A stretch of 24,204 bases of DNA. Origin: JBMYQA01 sp049600855. Its GTDB lineage: Bacteria > Bacteroidota > Bacteroidia > Cytophagales > Flammeovirgaceae. Shown here one piece after another: positions 14,378 through 22,242 of this stretch. Each line of letters begins with the position of its first letter. Positions within the stretch are counted from its first letter, which is position 1. The notes beneath the pieces were generated by a model. It worked only from the letters and a program-made list of their open reading frames with translations. It was not told the origin of the DNA and did not search any database. Position numbers and translations under genes: made by a program. The DNA is taken from contig JBMYQA010000068.1 in assembly GCA_049600855.1 (NCBI GenBank), positions 1 to 24,204 of the forward strand, given 5' to 3'.

Positions 14378-14641
14378 CTATTTATGAGTTTTAAGTAATT
14401 GTTGGATCAGGTTGATGTATGAGGTTTCGGCCTCAGGTTGAGAAGTACCGACTAGCTTTTCCCATGCAGCATATTTCGCTTGCCCCTTAAAATCGAAACC
14501 ACCAGGTTTTTTCCCCTTTACATCTCCTTCTGTCGCTTGTTTATACAAGGCATACAATTTTAATAAATCATCGTTAGAAGGTCGTTTCGTTAATGTTTTT
14601 GATGCAGCTATTGCTTCTTGAAAAGAAAGGTTCGTATCCAT
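14378..14641 (-). CDS. Acyl-CoA-binding protein
   Basis: An 87-residue four-helix acyl-CoA-binding protein (ACBP). Family motifs are present: LYALYKQATEGDV (29-41), the loop KPGGFDFKGQAKYAAW (45-60) in which the usual W of AKWDAW is Y, and an amphipathic N-terminal helix FQEAIAASKTL. It would bind and buffer long-chain acyl-CoA in the cytoplasm. Start ATG at 14641-14639. It is first in a two-gene unit with miaA (zero spacing) and has a good promoter upstream. Location beside acyl carrier and ketosynthase genes is consistent with a lipid role, though ACBP is more often thought of as a eukaryotic protein. Confidence 0.92.
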   Translation of the reverse strand: MDTNLSFQEAIAASKTLTKRPSNDDLLKLYALYKQATEGDVKGKKPGGFDFKGQAKYAAWEKLVGTSQPEAETSYINLIQQLLKTHK

Positions 14642-14690
14642 GAAAAAAAATAAAAAAAGTTTAACAATTCATTTACAAAAACGTGTTGCT

Positions 14691-14722
14691 CAAATTTAGA
14701 AATCATTAAGGGATTTGCCCAA
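14691..14722 (-). promoter_or_regulatory. Candidate promoter of the ACBP-miaA unit
   Basis: Minus-strand TTG (plus 14722-14720), 21-nt spacer, then TAAATTTG (plus 14698-14691), a full match to TAnnTTTG. It sits immediately after the terminator of the upstream gene and about 50 nt before the ATG. Confidence 0.55.
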
Positions 14723-14723
14723 T

Positions 14724-14754
14724 AAAAAAAGTTGGATCAAACCTGACCCAACTT
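14724..14754 (-). terminator. Rho-independent terminator of the Ig-repeat protein gene
   Basis: Minus-strand AAGTTGGGTCA (plus 14754-14744) pairs with TGATCCAACTT (plus 14739-14729), with one G-U pair, and is followed by a T-run (plus 14730-14724). Confidence 0.88.
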
Positions 14755-14783
14755 CAATATCATTAAAAAATAGGAGTTGCCAC

Positions 14784-15962
14784 TTAAAATTGACGCTGTA
14801 ATACAATGGAATCACTAAATATACCACTGACATTGCCTGCTTTGTCTTTATACTTCACATAAACTGTACGTTCCCCATCATCCTCACCAGCTAATTTCCA
14901 TTTGGTTGTAGGGGTATAAAGTTGCCATTTTGCGCCAAAAAAATGTTCTGTATTGCTAATCATTACAAATTTTGTGTCATCAGTTGTGGTTAATTGCAAG
15001 GAAACAATTTTATCTAAATGACTTGTAGATTCCGAACCTCCATCAATCACCACTTGGCAATCTTTAGGAGGGGTAAGGTCCTGAATGATTTTATCAGAAA
15101 CCAAGTCGCTTTCATTACCCGCATGATCCTTGAATTTCGCATAAATGGTTTTTTCGCCGTCTGTTTCATCTAATTGATAGGTTAAGTTAGGCTCAAAAGC
15201 TTGCCATTTCGCGTCAGATAGTTTTTCATCCGTGCCAATTTTCATGAAATCGGCTCCTCTAGCAGTAAAAGTAAGATCAATGTTACGATCTTGATGGATG
15301 GTGTATTTGTCGCCATTATTGATGGTGACAGCACATAAAAAAGGGCCTTGCGTATCTACAATGATTTTGGCATTAATGGTATTGGATTCGTTTTGAGCCA
15401 CATCCTTAAATCGGGCATACACAAAACGAGGGCCATCTTCTCCAGAAGCCAATTCCCATTCTTCAATTTCTTCTTTAAAAATCATCCACTTTGCGCCATA
15501 AAATGATTTAGAGTTGCTCAGCTTCATATACTTGGCACCTTTAGCTTGGATGTATATCGGTATTTTTAAGGAAGGATCGGTAAAGTACTTTTTATCGTCT
15601 ACATCAAACTCTATAGAAAGGTTGGTAGGAGGCTGTGTATCTAACACGATGTCATCTGAAAAAACTTCAGACTCTTCATCAGAAGCTAGCTTATATTGTA
15701 CATATACCGTCTTTTTTCCGTCACCTTCAGATAACTCCCATGAAGGAATATACTCATCGTATTCAATCCATTTTACATAGGTTAAATCGCTGTCATTTGA
15801 TATTTTCATTTGTACAGCTTTCGAGTAATAAAGGTTAATCGGCACATTCGATTTTTTAGAATAGCGATTGCCCTTATCAATCTCAATTTCTTTCTTTTTA
15901 GGTTGGGCAAAAGTGGTGAATGCTGCAAGAATAATTATTAGGAAAATTGAAAGCTGCTTCAT
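14784..15962 (-). CDS. Secreted protein with four tandem Ig-like repeats
   Basis: About 392 residues from the ATG at 15962-15960; an upstream GTG (15998) would bury the signal peptide, so the ATG is preferred. Signal peptide MKQLSIFLIIILAAFTTFAQ. The rest is four repeats of about 90-95 residues. Each has a version of F/Y-GAKW...Y/F, W-E/K-L...DG, TVYVKYKDKAGNVS, SDSIVLDT-PP. The last three repeats (for example DAKWQAF, DGEKTIYAKFKDHAGNES and FGAKWQLY, DGERTVYVKYKDKAGNVS) are the most alike; the first lacks a clean AGN. The pattern is that of bacterial Ig-like/Big-type beta-sandwich modules. No C-terminal type IX secretion signal is evident. Ligand unknown; an adhesive or scaffold role is plausible only by family analogy. 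Confidence 0.85.
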   Translation of the reverse strand: MKQLSIFLIIILAAFTTFAQPKKKEIEIDKGNRYSKKSNVPINLYYSKAVQMKISNDSDLTYVKWIEYDEYIPSWELSEGDGKKTVYVQYKLASDEESEVFSDDIVLDTQPPTNLSIEFDVDDKKYFTDPSLKIPIYIQAKGAKYMKLSNSKSFYGAKWMIFKEEIEEWELASGEDGPRFVYARFKDVAQNESNTINAKIIVDTQGPFLCAVTINNGDKYTIHQDRNIDLTFTARGADFMKIGTDEKLSDAKWQAFEPNLTYQLDETDGEKTIYAKFKDHAGNESDLVSDKIIQDLTPPKDCQVVIDGGSESTSHLDKIVSLQLTTTDDTKFVMISNTEHFFGAKWQLYTPTTKWKLAGEDDGERTVYVKYKDKAGNVSGIFSDSIVLQRQF

Positions 15963-16421
15963 GATAACTTTTCTTTGGTGGAAATCATTGATTATCACAT
16001 TGGTTTAATAAACAAAAAACAGTTAAAATATGGAAATTACAGTCAATTATTCTTATTTTTAAGGAATGATTAGACCAAAAACTCCCCGATATTCTCATCG
16101 AAACTCCGTTTGATAAGAATGATCAAACTCAACTATATCCTTGATATAATCACAAATTTTGCCAAAAAAATCTTGTAATGCTAAAAATTAACAAATCTTT
16201 ATCTGAGGCTTTGTCGTAATAGATATAGAGTATAACAGCAATCAAATTAAATCTGAGAAAATGGCTCGGAGATTGCTTTAACAAAATGGTAATGGCTGAA
16301 TAATTTTATTTATTTCAGTATTTTATTACTTTATTTGTGCAAGCATTGGAAATCCACGTATTTATACTAAAAGGATGATCTTAGAGGTAGAAGTACGTAT
16401 CTATCACAAATTATTTTAAGC
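15963..16421. other. Divergent intergenic region
   Basis: About 460 AT-rich bp between the divergent Ig-repeat gene and the SPOR-like gene. A 15-bp interrupted palindrome, TATATC-CTT-GATATA, lies at 16134-16148. A one-mismatch -7 element, TTTATTTG, is at 16330-16337 on the plus strand but lacks a clear TTG partner and is 85 nt before the ATG. No gene or RNA is evident. Confidence 0.4.
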
Positions 16422-17528
16422 ATGAAAAAAGTTTATTTACTCTCCTTATTGTGCGTGCTAAATGCTTTTTGTGCTTTTGCCCAAGAGGTAAAAGTAGGCG
16501 AGAGATATTCATTGAAAAAGCTATCGCAGGAATCGGTGCAAATTACTCAAACTCCGATGCCTCATGCACCCAAGGAAGTTGGAGATACTACTTTCACGTT
16601 GTATACCAATTCAAGTGTTGACATTAAAACCTATTTTGTACATGGTGATCAATACGACAATATCTTTAACCCAAATCCAACAGGACTATACTTAAATGGG
16701 CAACACTTTAACTATTATTGTGGATTAGAGAAATCCATCAAGCAATACTTTAGCAATATCTTAGAAATTTACGAGTTCAATTACCTCTCTAAAAACTACC
16801 TATTAATCATTAATTTTCGGGAAGATTGTATGGGAGCTGGTTGTCGATACCGTTGTTACAATTTATTTGATTTAAGTGGCAGACGAATTCGACAAATAGC
16901 CTTCTCAAGTGTATTTGAAGGAACCGATACATTTGGTGATTTTAATAGTGATGGATTGTTAGATTTCGTACGTATTGCTCCGAAGCCAAATAAAGACCAT
17001 AAAAAAGGAGAACTGATTGATACCTATCTACTGACTGCATATACCATTGGAAGTCGAGCAAAAGTAAATCAACTCGTAAATGAAGATAAGTCAGCCTATT
17101 ACTTATATGTTAAAGGAGATGAGATGGCAGAAAGCTTTTCAGTAATAAAGGCAGATTGGTTTTTTGAGGTAAAAGATACGAGTGGCAACGTTGCTCCATC
17201 TACTTCTTATTTTGCTCCTTACATTTCATTCGACCCATTGTTTAGGTATCTTTATAACCCAGAAGGCATACGAATAGAGAAAAATAGGTGGTCAGTACAT
17301 ATTAAAAACCTACAAGATTTGGAATCGGCACAAGACTTTTGTCGAGAAATGGGCAATAAAAACTTCAAAGAGGTGTATATAATGATAGACCAATATAGTA
17401 ATAACATCTCTTTTCAGGTGTTATACGGAAACTTTGTAAGTAAAGAGCGTGCTCAAAAATATAATCAAGAATTAAAATCTGTTGGAATTTCAACAGTTGG
17501 GCTCGCAGATTTCATGAATGGATATTAA
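16422..17528 (+). CDS. Secreted protein with EF-hand-like loop and C-terminal SPOR-like domain
   Basis: A 368-residue protein with a clear signal peptide at 1-21 (ends AFAQE). The middle region has a cysteine cluster DCMGAGCRYRC (135-145). It also has GDFNSDGLLDF (172-182), whose Asp/Asn spacing matches the calcium-binding loop of FG-GAP or EF-hand-like repeats. Residues about 285-366 look like a SPOR domain: SVHIKNLQDLESAQDFC, then FQVLYGNFVSKERAQKYNQELKSVG. SPOR domains bind denuded peptidoglycan glycans at division sites. I do not recognise the protein as a named family. It is followed after 37 nt by a TPR protein, so the two probably form one transcript with the terminator at 19008-19049. 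Whether the C-terminus is truly SPOR needs a profile search. Confidence 0.72.
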   Translation: MKKVYLLSLLCVLNAFCAFAQEVKVGERYSLKKLSQESVQITQTPMPHAPKEVGDTTFTLYTNSSVDIKTYFVHGDQYDNIFNPNPTGLYLNGQHFNYYCGLEKSIKQYFSNILEIYEFNYLSKNYLLIINFREDCMGAGCRYRCYNLFDLSGRRIRQIAFSSVFEGTDTFGDFNSDGLLDFVRIAPKPNKDHKKGELIDTYLLTAYTIGSRAKVNQLVNEDKSAYYLYVKGDEMAESFSVIKADWFFEVKDTSGNVAPSTSYFAPYISFDPLFRYLYNPEGIRIEKNRWSVHIKNLQDLESAQDFCREMGNKNFKEVYIMIDQYSNNISFQVLYGNFVSKERAQKYNQELKSVGISTVGLADFMNGY

Positions 17529-17565
17529 ATTATTTTTAGAGATTCAATTTCTATTTGCATAAAAC

Positions 17566-18990
17566 ATGACTAAAATGTTTGTAAACAAATTACATCGACT
17601 GGTATGCTTAACACTGACGCTGTTAAGCTTTTCATTTGCAGCTTTGGCGCAAGAAAACGATGAGAAAATTCAGGATTTATTAGATAATGCTGAACATTTG
17701 ACAATTAACAACCGAGTGGATGATGCCATCGCTGTTTATGACCAAATCATCAAGTTAGCTCCTAATAAACCTCTATCATACTACAGAAAAGGTGAATTGT
17801 TTATTACAAAAGGACGCTTTATTGATGCCATTAAAACCTTAGAGCAAGGTGTAAAGATTGAAAACCCTTCTAAAGCTACGATTACAGATAAAACAAAGGT
17901 TTCAGAGGATTACCTAAATGCTTTAGAGTTATTAGGGAACCTGTATTCTCAGTTATTCAAAGCGAAAAATGCCGTTTTCTATTATGAGTCTGCCTATAAT
18001 TTAGATGATAATACGGAGAACAAGCTTCGTTATCAATTAGAGATTTTGAATATTTTGTTTGCTGTACACCGTCATCAGTTTAGCAAAAAATATTTAGATA
18101 AGGCTAAAGCGCTTCAACCTGAAAACTTTGATGTTCGATTTTTTGAAGGCTTATACTATAATGAGTTAGAGCAATATGAAGAAGCTTTACCCATTTTAGA
18201 AAAATTGATTGCCGAAGTACCAAAAACAGAAGGTAACGAGAAATATTTCTTTGAGTTAGGGAAAGCTTATTTTGAATTAGGGAAATACCAAAAAGCAAAG
18301 GCTGCCTTTAAAGATGCTGATGGTGGTTCGGTTAAGTTCAGGTTGAAAGAATATCAACCAGAATATTTTTACATGATTGCGCAAGCATTGTATGATGTAT
18401 TGGAGTTTGAGATATCTGAAGAGTATTTGAAGATTGCCCTACAACTTGATCCTGGTATGACGAAAGCGCATGAGCTGAATCAGAAAATTGCTGGTATTAA
18501 TCAACCGAAAGGTAAGTTAATTGATGCGAAAAAAGCAGCAGTTGAATCAGCTGAAAAGGAAGGAAAGACGGATATATTAATTGAGAACTATCGGGAGCTA
18601 GCAGCGCTGTATTATCAAAATTCAGATTATGAGCTATCTTTAGATGCTATTGAAAACTGGGAAGCATTGGCAAAAGACATCGATTTGTATCGTACCTTGC
18701 TTAAATCGATGGTTGAGTATAAAATGAACCAGCCTGACGAAGGATTAATTATGCTGAATAAAGTCGTAAAAAATCCGAGAATGAACCCTGTAGCTAAAGC
18801 GCGTTTTCATTTAGTTCGTGGTTTGATCTACATGTCTCAAGATAAATTAAAAGAAGCCGAAGCAGCCTTTAGAGGAGCTTATAAAGGTCCTTTCCGTCCA
18901 GTGTGCCGTGAGTATTTGAATAAGATCGTAAAAATTAAAGCGAAAAGAGCCTCTGGATTGGATGATGAAGAAGAAGATAAAAAGGGATAA
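17566..18990 (+). CDS. Periplasmic TPR-repeat protein
   Basis: A 474-residue exported protein with a signal peptide at 1-29 (ends FAALAQ). The remainder is almost all TPR helices, for example NRVDDAIAVYDQIIKLAPNKPLSYYRKGELFITKGRFIDAIKTLEQG, NELEQYEEALPILEKLI, FFELGKAYFELGKYQKAKAAF and ARFHLVRGLIYMSQDKLKEAEAAF, given here only in fragments of the pattern. The C-terminus is very acidic (LDDEEEDKKG). It could scaffold envelope or secretion components. It lies 37 nt after the SPOR-like protein and ends just before a strong terminator. Start ATG at 17566; a second ATG three codons later is possible. No enzyme motif is visible. Confidence 0.86.
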   Translation: MTKMFVNKLHRLVCLTLTLLSFSFAALAQENDEKIQDLLDNAEHLTINNRVDDAIAVYDQIIKLAPNKPLSYYRKGELFITKGRFIDAIKTLEQGVKIENPSKATITDKTKVSEDYLNALELLGNLYSQLFKAKNAVFYYESAYNLDDNTENKLRYQLEILNILFAVHRHQFSKKYLDKAKALQPENFDVRFFEGLYYNELEQYEEALPILEKLIAEVPKTEGNEKYFFELGKAYFELGKYQKAKAAFKDADGGSVKFRLKEYQPEYFYMIAQALYDVLEFEISEEYLKIALQLDPGMTKAHELNQKIAGINQPKGKLIDAKKAAVESAEKEGKTDILIENYRELAALYYQNSDYELSLDAIENWEALAKDIDLYRTLLKSMVEYKMNQPDEGLIMLNKVVKNPRMNPVAKARFHLVRGLIYMSQDKLKEAEAAFRGAYKGPFRPVCREYLNKIVKIKAKRASGLDDEEEDKKG

Positions 18991-19007
18991 AGAAATCGTC
19001 ATTTAGA

Positions 19008-19049
19008 AAAAAATCCTTCCTTGGAAATACCAAGGAAGGATTTTTTTTT
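19008..19049 (+). terminator. Rho-independent terminator after the TPR gene
   Basis: Perfect 14-bp stem AAATCCTTCCTTGG (19011-19024) with CCAAGGAAGGATTT (19030-19043), loop AAATA, and a run of T to 19049. The A-run before the stem would also let it act on the minus strand. Confidence 0.95.
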
Positions 19050-19116
19050 ACTTTTTATGTAACCAATTCCCAAAAGCACGGTATCCTAATCAAAAGCAAC
19101 TGAAAAGTGTAGGAAA

Positions 19117-19653
19117 ATGACAGATGAGCAAGTCATGATAGCAGTAAATGAGGGAGACCTCGACAAGGCAGCAATCTTGTTTGAACGCTACCATATTCGT
19201 CTTTATAACTTCTTTTTAAGGATGACTTACGATAAGGAATTGAGCCATGACATGACGCAAAATGTATTTGAGCGCTTATTAAAATATCGGACTTCTTACA
19301 AATATGGCAAACAGTTTAAATCGTGGATTTTCCAGATTGCTCGAAATGTTCGGAACGATTATTATCAAAAAGTAGAGCGAAGGCGTGCCCAATTTGTTGA
19401 TGTAGAGGCGATGGGTAAAGAAAGTGCAGTAAATACCGATGAAGAGCAAGCAGAACGCGAGCGAGTACTTTCCCAAGCCATGACTATGTTAAGTGAAGAA
19501 CAGCGTGAAGTGTTGGTGCTGAGTAAATATCAGAAAATGAAGTATGAAGAAATTGCTGATATTTTAGGATGCAGTGTCTCGGCTGCTAAAGTGAAGGCTC
19601 ATCGCGCAATTAAAAAGTTACGAGGTTTATACTTTATGGTTGAAGCACAATAA
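19117..19653 (+). CDS. ECF-type RNA polymerase sigma factor
   Basis: A 178-residue sigma-70 family protein with regions 2 and 4. Region 2 covers about 18-85: ILFERYHIRLYNFFLRMTYD, HDMTQNVFERLLKY, and FKSWIFQIARNVRNDYY. Region 4 covers about 122-171, with the HTH YEEIADILGCSVSAAKVKAHRAIKKL. The linker is acidic (NTDEEQAERER). It heads a four-gene plus-strand unit with a HEAT-repeat membrane protein and two DUF4097 proteins, closed off on both sides by terminators. Start ATG at 19117. The region between the terminator and the start (about 67 bp) shows no TAnnTTTG match; an ECF factor often drives its own operon from a different promoter type. Confidence 0.93.
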   Translation: MTDEQVMIAVNEGDLDKAAILFERYHIRLYNFFLRMTYDKELSHDMTQNVFERLLKYRTSYKYGKQFKSWIFQIARNVRNDYYQKVERRRAQFVDVEAMGKESAVNTDEEQAERERVLSQAMTMLSEEQREVLVLSKYQKMKYEEIADILGCSVSAAKVKAHRAIKKLRGLYFMVEAQ

Positions 19654-19701
19654 GATCACACATTTCATACAAACAAAGCATTTAATTTAAGACAGAAAAA
19701 T

Positions 19702-20496
19702 ATGGAACAGCTCCCAGATGATTTTGATGAAAAGTTCCTGAACTACCTAGAAGGAGACTTGAGTGCAAATGACTCACATGAGTTTGAGAAAGAGCTATTT
19801 GGAGATGGTGATGCACATAAACGGTTGGAGGAATATCGTACGGTAATGGAAGGCATGGAATCTGCTCCAATTTACCAACCCAATAGTGACGTCACAGAGA
19901 ACTTCTTTCAGCGTTTGCAAAAGGAAAAAGCGTTACAAGAAAAGAATCCGCTTAAAAAGATTCGAAGGCTTTGGGGAGGAAATTGGTGGTTGCAAGTAGC
20001 AGCAGCAGCTATACTTTTCGTAGTCGGTTATTCGATAGATAAACAAGTTTCTGTGGAAGAACTTAGAAATGAAGAAATTACCGCATTGCGTGAAGAAATT
20101 GCGAATACAAAATACATGGTCATGCTATCTATGTTAAATCAGCAATCTGCAAGTAAACGGCTACAGGCTGTGAATTATAGTTATGATTTACCTAATGCTG
20201 ATGAAAAGTTGGTAGAAGCCCTACTTCATACCATGAATTACGATCAAAATGTAAATGTTCGAATGGCGGCTACTGAAGCGTTATTTCGATTTTCTAGCCA
20301 AGAGGTTATTCGCATGGCCATGATTCAATCATTGAAGAAACAAGAATCTCCAGAGATGCAAATCATGTTGATTGATATGTTAGCTTCATTAAAAGAAGAA
20401 AAAGCCTTGGGCGTGTTTAAAGAGTTGGCGAATCAAGAGGAATTGATGGGCATTGTGAAAGCCAAGGCTAGCGAGGGGATAGAGGTATTACTGTAA
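19702..20496 (+). CDS. Membrane anti-sigma-like protein with HEAT-repeat periplasmic domain
   Basis: A 264-residue protein, 48 nt after the sigma gene. Residues 1-88 are cytoplasmic and begin with an anti-sigma-like acidic helix (FDEKFLNYLEGDLSANDSHEFEKEL). The membrane helix is at about 94-112 (NWWLQVAAAAILFVVGYSI). A coiled coil at 114-138 (VEELRNEEITALREEIANT) leads to about 110 residues with HEAT-like alpha pairs: NVRMAATEALFRF, MIQSLKKQ and ALGVFKELANQEELMGIVKAKASEGIEVLL. No cysteine/histidine zinc motif is present, so the anti-sigma role is inferred from gene order and topology. The periplasmic domain probably senses a partner, possibly the DUF4097 proteins encoded next in the unit. Confidence 0.82.
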   Translation: MEQLPDDFDEKFLNYLEGDLSANDSHEFEKELFGDGDAHKRLEEYRTVMEGMESAPIYQPNSDVTENFFQRLQKEKALQEKNPLKKIRRLWGGNWWLQVAAAAILFVVGYSIDKQVSVEELRNEEITALREEIANTKYMVMLSMLNQQSASKRLQAVNYSYDLPNADEKLVEALLHTMNYDQNVNVRMAATEALFRFSSQEVIRMAMIQSLKKQESPEMQIMLIDMLASLKEEKALGVFKELANQEELMGIVKAKASEGIEVLL

Positions 20497-20546
20497 TAGA
20501 CTAAGTGTCAAATTTTTATATACTAATCTTAAATTTTTTTCGAACG

Positions 20547-21374
20547 ATGAAAAAGTTATTCATTTTATTCGCATTATCACTCATAAGTGTGATAAGCTTT
20601 GGACAAGACTACAAAACCAAATTAAATGGTGCAAAGAAAGTGGTTTTTGTATTAACAAACACCGATTTATGGGTTGAAGCTCATGATGGAGATGAAATCA
20701 TTATTGAAGCGAAAGGTTATCAAAAACCACCTGAACGTGCAGATGGATTAAAGCCCTTGTATAATTCTTATCAAGATAATACAGGTATAGGTTTGTCAAC
20801 AGAGGTTGAGGGAGGGATATTAAAATTTATCCGTGCTTCTTCCAGAAAAAGTATTGACTACAAGGTGAAACTTCCACGGAAAGTTGATTTGGTAATTGAA
20901 GAAGCCAATTGGAATGGAGGGGATTTTAATGTAGATGGAATGCAAGGAGAAGTAGAAGTGAAAGGGAAAAATGCAGACATTTTTTTAACGAATGTATCTG
21001 GTCCAATTGTAGCACATTCGACGAGTGGAAATGTTCAAGTTGTATTTACAAAGATTACTCCTGATAAACCGAGTGCGATTACTGCTACAAGTGGTTATGT
21101 GGATGTTACTCTGCCACAAAATGTGAAGGCGAATGTTTCTCTTAGAGCCATATCGGGTGAAATTTATACAGACTTTGATGTTACCTTAGAAAAAAATACC
21201 AAAGATGACTCAAAGAGGTGGCCGTCATACAATGGTGACCATAAGTCTGATGATTGCCATAGTTGTGGACATAACTGGAATAGAGGTACGATAAAAGGAG
21301 CCATCAATGGAGGTGGAGTAGAGTTGACCCTCAAAGCAATTAGTGGTGACATCTATTTGAGAAAAGCCAAATAA
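20547..21374 (+). CDS. Secreted DUF4097-family beta-solenoid protein (paralogue 1)
   Basis: About 275 residues from the ATG at 20547. An upstream GTG frame (20505) is rejected because the ATG gives a clean signal peptide, MKKLFILFALSLISVISFGQ. The mature part is beta-rich, with repeated Ser-Gly-turn strands typical of DUF4097 (also called adhesin-like): VSGPIVAHSTSGNVQVVF, ITATSGYVDVTLPQNV, RAISGEIYTDF and, at the end, LKAISGDIYLRK. A Cys/His cluster, CHSCGH (coordinates 21255-21272), precedes the last turns. No lipobox is seen. The role of DUF4097 proteins is not established. It is third in the ECF sigma operon and has a second, shorter relative next to it; both may report envelope state to the sigma system or be its products. 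Confidence 0.85.
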   Translation: MKKLFILFALSLISVISFGQDYKTKLNGAKKVVFVLTNTDLWVEAHDGDEIIIEAKGYQKPPERADGLKPLYNSYQDNTGIGLSTEVEGGILKFIRASSRKSIDYKVKLPRKVDLVIEEANWNGGDFNVDGMQGEVEVKGKNADIFLTNVSGPIVAHSTSGNVQVVFTKITPDKPSAITATSGYVDVTLPQNVKANVSLRAISGEIYTDFDVTLEKNTKDDSKRWPSYNGDHKSDDCHSCGHNWNRGTIKGAINGGGVELTLKAISGDIYLRKAK

Positions 21375-21405
21375 TTAATGCATATCGTTTTTCCGCTCAC
21401 TTGTA

Positions 21406-21440
21406 GGGTAAAGGCGGTATTGCCATCCTAAGCCTTACCC
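21406..21440 (+). repeat. Hairpin between the DUF4097 genes
   Basis: GGGTAAAGGC (21406-21415) can pair with GCCTTACCC (21432-21440), leaving one bulged A, around a 16-nt loop that itself contains GGC/GCC pairing. No T-run follows. It could be an attenuator or mRNA-stability element in the 111-bp gap. Confidence 0.4.
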
Positions 21441-21485
21441 ATCACGTATGACAGAACCCTTTTAGTTAAAAAAAACAGTACAACT

Positions 21486-22169
21486 ATGGATCGAATATTC
21501 ATTCTCCTACTTTTTGTAGGGGCTAGTATCGCATTGCCTGCGCAAAAGGCTATTGACCAAGTGTATCATTTGAAATCAGGGCAAGCATTGCGGCTGGATT
21601 TAAAGTATGCACAAAAAATAAAAATTACTGCTTGGAATAAATCAGAAGTTCAATTAAAAGCTTCCGTAATGCTCAATAATAATGAAGGAAATGAGGCTTG
21701 GGAGCTGAAAAGTAAAGAAACAGCGAACAGTTTAGAAATCTACTCTGAGTTAGATAAGGAAGTGATGGATAAATTGTGGAATACGCGGTATACCAAAGAT
21801 AAAGAAGGAAGTTGGAATGAAAATGGACCTTGTTGGCGTTCTGAGATTACGTATGAGTTATTTGTCCCCAAAGCACTGAATGTATCCATCAATACCTACA
21901 GTGGAGACATCAGTTTGGATGGACTGTCAGGTGAAGTGTATGCCAAATCATTGAGTGGTTTTGTAGATATGAATTGGGATGCCTCAAAAGGAGCTGCTGT
22001 GACGCTAAAGTCTATTTCAGGAGAAGTCTATTCTAACTTAGCCGTAGATTTTTATAATAAAAAGGAGAATCCCTATGTTGGTTATGCGTTAAAAGGCAAG
22101 TTTAAAGGAGGAGGAACACACTTGCATTTAGAGTCGATTAGCAATAATGTATACCTCAGAAAACAGTAA
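21486..22169 (+). CDS. Secreted DUF4097-family beta-solenoid protein (paralogue 2)
   Basis: A 227-residue protein with a signal peptide at 1-20 (MDRIFILLLFVGASIALPAQ). The rest follows the same pattern as the gene before it: NTYSGDISLDGLSGEVYAKSLSG, LKSISGEVYSNLAVDF, KGGGTHLHLESISNNVYLRK. Its last 20 or so residues align with the end of paralogue 1 (AISGDIYLRK versus SISNNVYLRK), which shows tandem duplication and divergence. It lacks the CHSCGH cluster. It ends the operon at the terminator at 22185-22220. Start ATG at 21486, 111 nt after the first paralogue, so it may also have its own signal for translation. Function unknown. Confidence 0.85.
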   Translation: MDRIFILLLFVGASIALPAQKAIDQVYHLKSGQALRLDLKYAQKIKITAWNKSEVQLKASVMLNNNEGNEAWELKSKETANSLEIYSELDKEVMDKLWNTRYTKDKEGSWNENGPCWRSEITYELFVPKALNVSINTYSGDISLDGLSGEVYAKSLSGFVDMNWDASKGAAVTLKSISGEVYSNLAVDFYNKKENPYVGYALKGKFKGGGTHLHLESISNNVYLRKQ

Positions 22170-22184
22170 TAAGCAGTAACCAGA

Positions 22185-22220
22185 AAAAATGAGCCATGGT
22201 TTCACACATGGCTCATTTTT
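22185..22220. terminator. Bidirectional rho-independent terminator
   Basis: Perfect 14-bp stem AAAAATGAGCCATG (22185-22198) with CATGGCTCATTTTT (22207-22220), 8-nt loop GTTTCACA. It separates the converging DUF4097 and lipase-like genes and can serve both. Confidence 0.95.
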
Positions 22221-22242
22221 ATTGAAAAGGAAATCAACTTTT

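Noticed and set aside
15963..15998. Upstream GTG start for the Ig-repeat protein
   Set aside because: The ATG at 15962 gives a standard N-terminal signal peptide.
16134..16148. AT palindrome TATATC-CTT-GATATA as an operator
   Set aside because: Such short AT-only palindromes are common in AT-rich intergenic DNA and it is not near a promoter match.
20505..20546. Upstream GTG start for the first DUF4097 protein
   Set aside because: The ATG at 20547 begins a normal signal peptide; the GTG would add an atypical hydrophobic stretch.
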